10,665 nucleotides of DNA from Trachelipus rathkii (Eukaryota; Arthropoda; Malacostraca; Isopoda; Trachelipodidae), in contig JABUQX010126293.1 in NCBI GenBank assembly GCA_015478945.1, positions 1-10,665 of the forward strand, read 5' to 3'. The notes under the pieces are model-generated. The model saw only the letters and a list, made by a program, of their open reading frames with translations, was not told where the DNA came from and ran no database searches. Positions 7,681-10,665 of the stretch are shown here, in pieces; within the stretch, counting starts at the first letter, position 1; each line of letters starts with the position of its first letter. The position numbers and the translations under genes were made by a program.

Positions 7681-8099
7681 TTAATATATCGACAATGTTT
7701 AATATCAATATAAATCATTTTTATGCATACAAAATTTTTGTTTCCTATAGCTTCTTGTCGTATTAAAGGTCTAAAGCAGTAATTAATTAAAATCACGCTG
7801 TTTTGCATTTTATAATATTATTGTCTTAGTTGCCGGGTTAACAATACTACATTTACTATATACCATTATAGTATATATCTATTATATGGTAATACTGTAT
7901 ATTATATACTAGTAATATAAACTAGTAGTTAACAACGACTACGATTGAAAAACTAATATATTGAAGTTATAAGTATATAGCGGCTGTGAAGGCTTGAAGC
8001 ACTATAGTGGTTATATATATTGATACACCTAATATAATATAATGGCCGCGTGAAGAGAAGAGTAAACATACTAGTCTATGCGTACATGCGCACTAGTTA
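7681..8099. other. AT-rich spacer, no gene seen
   Basis: TA-rich sequence holds an imperfect inverted repeat built on TACCAT/ATGGTA (about 7861-7893) and two ACTAGT sites (8070-8075 and 8092-8097) bracketing a doubled ATGCG. A 60-codon minus-strand frame (7808-7626) has no motif. Confidence 0.5.
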
Positions 8100-8620
8100 G
8101 ACACTCACCCAGCCCATCATGCCAAGCTAAATGATGCGCCGATTCCAGAACAGCTAGACTGTCAACTCTCCGACCAGCATACTGCGACACTGATTGGCTC
8201 GGGCACAAGACCACCTCACACCAGATAGTGGACAGCTACGATAGTAAACTGCATCTATATACTATGACTCAAAAACACACCACCACACCCCGCTAGGACA
8301 CTAACTTATACACACACACATACACGCGCTATAGACACTTACACTCCATTGGCACCTAACCCCACACGACCAAGCGCGGATAGGATTACTCAGCATCTCG
8401 CTTAGCCACGTTCATCACTCACCCATATAAGAACATCATACGACATACTGATGAGAAGCATACATGACCCTATACTTAGCCTGACCTCCCCAATGGATAG
8501 AGTGAAACACTCCACACTAGCTAACCCGTACCATCGTCTACACACATGTGCAACATCTCGCACTGCACCCACACGCCACACCGACTAGCGTCCTAATTTT
8601 TACACACACACAAATAGCTG
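8100..8620. repeat. A/C-rich, G-poor degenerate simple-sequence region
   Basis: The plus strand is dominated by short ACAC, CACTC, ACACTTA and CTAAC words with no fixed period and few G residues. It reads as heavily mutated simple sequence of the kind found next to telomere-type repeats. No ORF or element was recognised. Confidence 0.5.
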
Positions 8621-8870
8621 CTAATGTATATATATATAACGCTGACGATATAGTATTAATATAAATATATATTAACTACTATTATTTATTATAAATTTAT
8701 ACCTCGTAACTCGTGAATAACACGTTGATAACCGAAACAGAGATGCCAAATTTATTATGCTCAATTATATATATATACATTATTAAATTATTTTTTTCAT
8801 AAAGCGGATATAGTATATATTCATCCGCCATATATAATATATATATATATTACCTTGTTTGAACCATGGA
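8621..8870. other. AT-rich spacer
   Basis: Short TA runs and ordinary AT-rich sequence interrupt the A/C-rich region. No gene or repeat unit is evident. Confidence 0.5.
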
Positions 8871-8908
8871 TAATTTACGACATTGACCTGCCAGATACTA
8901 ATACCCAG

Positions 8909-9050
8909 GCCCTACCTAGCGAACCTGACGACCTAACCTGGCCTTACTAACATAACCTAGCTATTACACTAACCTAACCTATACACTGACCTAACCTACG
9001 AACTAAAAATACACTAAGTACCTAACCTAGCTAAACCTATCTAACCTAGC
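8909..9050. repeat. Degenerate arthropod-type telomeric repeat (CCTAA)n / (TTAGG)n
   Basis: In about 140 bases the pentamer AACCT occurs at least nine times, and the joined form CCTAACCT four times, on the plus strand. Units are separated by short variant words such as CCTAGC, CCTACG and CCTATC. TTAGG is the telomere unit of most arthropods. The divergence shows this is not a functional chromosome end but an interstitial or subtelomeric remnant. Orientation is C-strand on the plus strand, so a telomere, if one ever lay adjacent, would be toward the left. Confidence 0.72.
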
Positions 9051-9238
9051 GACTCACAACTAAGCTAGACACTACACTAATCCTACTCCTGCCCCACTAG
9101 GCTCGCACAGTCCGCCTTGCAGCTCTCAAGTATTGATACGCTAGCACTATTTGGTAGCGGTAATTCGTAGTGCTTACGTCAACATAGGTCTGTAGAGAAC
9201 CTGACCATGTATGAGATTACCAACATCCGATCCGTGCA

Positions 9239-9278
9239 GACACACCACACCACACACACACAACACACACCACACACG
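9239..9278. repeat. CA-rich microsatellite, imperfect
   Basis: Alternating CA with interspersed CCA units spans about 40 bases. Two short overlapping frames rich in H and T (9207-9389 and 9211-9411) are artefacts of it. Confidence 0.85.
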
Positions 9279-9589
9279 AACTCTCAAGGGTCATCTCTCT
9301 CTAAACAACTCCATCATCTCTCTCTTCTCCCTTCATTACCTCTCTCGTCACACTTATATCTTAAGTTTTACAAACACTTTTCTGTTTAAAAAGAACAGTA
9401 AACATTTATAGACTTCTGGCTTGCACCTATATCACACCTCACTATGCCACTTATACATTATATGACACTTACATTTACCCATAGACAAATACATTTACAC
9501 ATCTATACTTTATCAGTTTACAAGAATAACCGCATAATAATTCCCCATTACACTTATCAACAACACATTCACACTATGACACTATAACA
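9279..9589. repeat. CT-rich then A/C-rich degenerate simple sequence
   Basis: Bases 9286-9350 are CT-rich (TCTCTC words). From 9420 on, words like CACTTATA, GACACTTACATTTAC and ACACTATGAC recur irregularly. They resemble decayed short tandem repeats, but no clear period could be fixed by eye. Confidence 0.45.
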
Positions 9590-9815
9590 CTCACCATAGG
9601 ACACTCAAGACGAAGTTGCTAAAGCAACTGTTTATAAACAGGTGTTGCCAGAAGATACTGTATTCAGCATGGGTCAATTCTTCAAGTGCCTAACATAATT
9701 TCAGAGCCACTTATACGAATTAGTGAAAGTATCCAAATGATCACATATAATAACCCAACAAACACAAACGCATAGTAATCAGGGAAATGAATAAAACGGG
9801 CTTACCTAACACCTA
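9590..9815. repeat. Possible additional (leftmost) copy of the ~240-bp satellite
   Basis: At the expected distance of about 230 bases before the first clear monomer, ATAACAC-CCATAGGACACT is followed by GCTAAAG and ACTGTTTATAAAC, in the same order as the monomer's AACACCTAGGGGGGATT, GCTTTTG and ACTGTTTTTAAC. The end of this copy, with CGGGCTTACCTAACACC (about 9798-9813), matches the monomer junctions better. Similarity is weak at its left end. Confidence 0.35.
9614..9641. other. Overlapping hairpin and 14-bp perfect palindrome
   Basis: AGTTGC (9614-9619) pairs with GCAACT (9624-9629) around TAAA, and the last two bases begin the perfect palindrome CTGTTTATAAACAG (9628-9641). The two structures compete for the shared CT. 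It lies in the suspected leftmost satellite copy. Confidence 0.6.
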
Positions 9816-10665
9816 GGGGGGATTCGTATCGCTTTTGCCTTTACTGTTTTTAACTCGCTTTAGCTTCATGTATATCCTCGCTTTAACTAATGTATCTTAC
9901 TTGCTTGTACCTTATAGTGTGTTTATAGACTGACATTGATAACATCAACAATCTATTATATTGAAACGCTTAAACATACCTAATGAGCAAGTAAACAGTT
10001 AATCAATAGGGTTGATTATACCATATAACACCATAACGAATAAGAGGCGGATATTAGTTAGCATTAATTTGATGATACTTGTTATTACTGTTTGTTATAA
10101 AGAACTAGGCACATATTAACTTGTTTTACCTGCTTAATCATGTTATTAAATAAGATTATTTAAAATACTTATAAGGAACCATTTCTACCTGGCTTATGAT
10201 ACTCACATATTTATTTACATTACATAACACTTATAAGACTCAATCAGAAAGTTAAACTCAATAGGACGGTGTTACCCTAAAACCTAGCGGGGATTAAGGG
10301 TTAAGCTTTTGGTTCCTATCTGCGTTTATCATGGCTCCTTAACTCATGATATCTTTAGTATACATGCTATTAGTAAACTCATGATTATACCTTGCTTTAC
10401 ATCGCGATTATACGTCTCTTAACATGCTTTCTCACAAGATAAGGTTTATATATTAACATTAACATTACCTTAAGGCAGTTATCATGAAGACTAAATCAAG
10501 TAGAGGTGTTACCGGGATAACACACAGGGGGGATTTAGTATGCTTTTGTTTTACTGTTTTACACTGCTTTAACTCGATGTTTTACTGCTTGAGTTCAATG
10601 GTTTTTAACTGCTTTAACAGCTTTCTGCTTTAACTCGTTTTTAGACTAACTTTCTTGCCTTTATG
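9816..10665. repeat. Diverged tandem satellite, period about 240 bp, continuing past right edge
   Basis: A marker motif, ACC-TAG followed by a G-rich run, GATT and then GCTTTTG or a variant, recurs with its GAT at 9821, 10050, 10292 and 10532, giving spacings of 229, 242 and 240. Before each later marker lies a shared junction: AATAGG-G-TG-TTACC-TA-AACACC in variants at about 10006-10035, 10260-10286 and 10503-10526. After each marker comes a CTGTTTTA-type word and GCTTTAACTCG-like words, strongest in the first and fourth copies. Copies differ greatly from one another, so the array is old and not homogenised. Monomers are about 9816-10045, 10046-10286, 10287-10526 and 10527 to the edge. No coding frame is conserved between copies. 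Confidence 0.68.

Noticed and set aside
8447..8510. CTGATGAG at about 8449 with GTGAAAC about 50 bases later, resembling a second hammerhead
   Set aside because: The core segments are too far apart and no stem I or short stem II joins them.
9207..9411. Two overlapping plus-strand ORFs rich in H, T and S
   Set aside because: They are translations of the CA and CT simple repeats in two frames.
9600..9698. 32-codon open stretch (begins DTQDEVAKATVYKQ) that looks protein-like
   Set aside because: It is bounded by in-frame stops on both sides, is very short, and overlaps the suspected leftmost satellite copy; chance is the simpler explanation.

Overview
This window is AT-rich, repeat-dominated, non-coding nuclear DNA from a eukaryote. 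I see no intact protein-coding gene, no rRNA or tRNA, no CRISPR array and no bacterial operon structure. Three observations point to an arthropod, possibly a decapod crustacean (inference, moderate confidence). First, there is a degenerate tract of CCTAA/TTAGG pentamers, the telomere unit typical of arthropods. Second, there are many microsatellites. Third, the window carries remains of two kinds of retroelement that are common in arthropods: a Penelope-like element (PLE) and a non-LTR retrotransposon (LINE).

Layout. Bases 1-1050 (minus strand) hold the N-terminal half of a broken PLE reverse transcriptase that runs off the left edge. Directly upstream of it, on the opposite strand (about 1064-1109), is a compact sequence that fits the hammerhead ribozyme core. 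Bases 1260-1366 are an uninterrupted (TA)53 array, and 1541-1644 are a TAAA array. A TATA box followed by a consensus 5' splice site lies at 1796-1897. Bases 2200-3040 have mixed composition with several hairpins and one very short ORF. Bases 3041-5016 are AT-rich and mostly featureless, with one coding-like open frame on the minus strand (4050-4241). Bases 5017-5800 (plus strand) are the decayed C-terminal part of a LINE ORF2, from the RT active-site box to the end of the post-RT tail. Bases 5841-6380 are AT low-complexity sequence. A small GC-rich island with a 24-bp near-perfect palindrome sits at 6770-6960. Another unassigned open frame lies on the minus strand at 7426-7680.

The right third has a different character. 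Bases 8100-9590 are A/C-rich and G-poor on the plus strand, contain the telomere-type pentamers (8909-9050) and a CA repeat (9239-9278), and lead into a diverged tandem satellite with a period of about 240 bp that runs to the right edge (about 9590-10665). Together this looks like subtelomeric or other heterochromatic DNA, but that is inference.

No genes here work together as a pathway. The elements most worth following up are the hammerhead-like motif, the ~240-bp satellite and the telomere-type tract. Everything was read by eye without database searches, so assignments rest on recognised motifs only.
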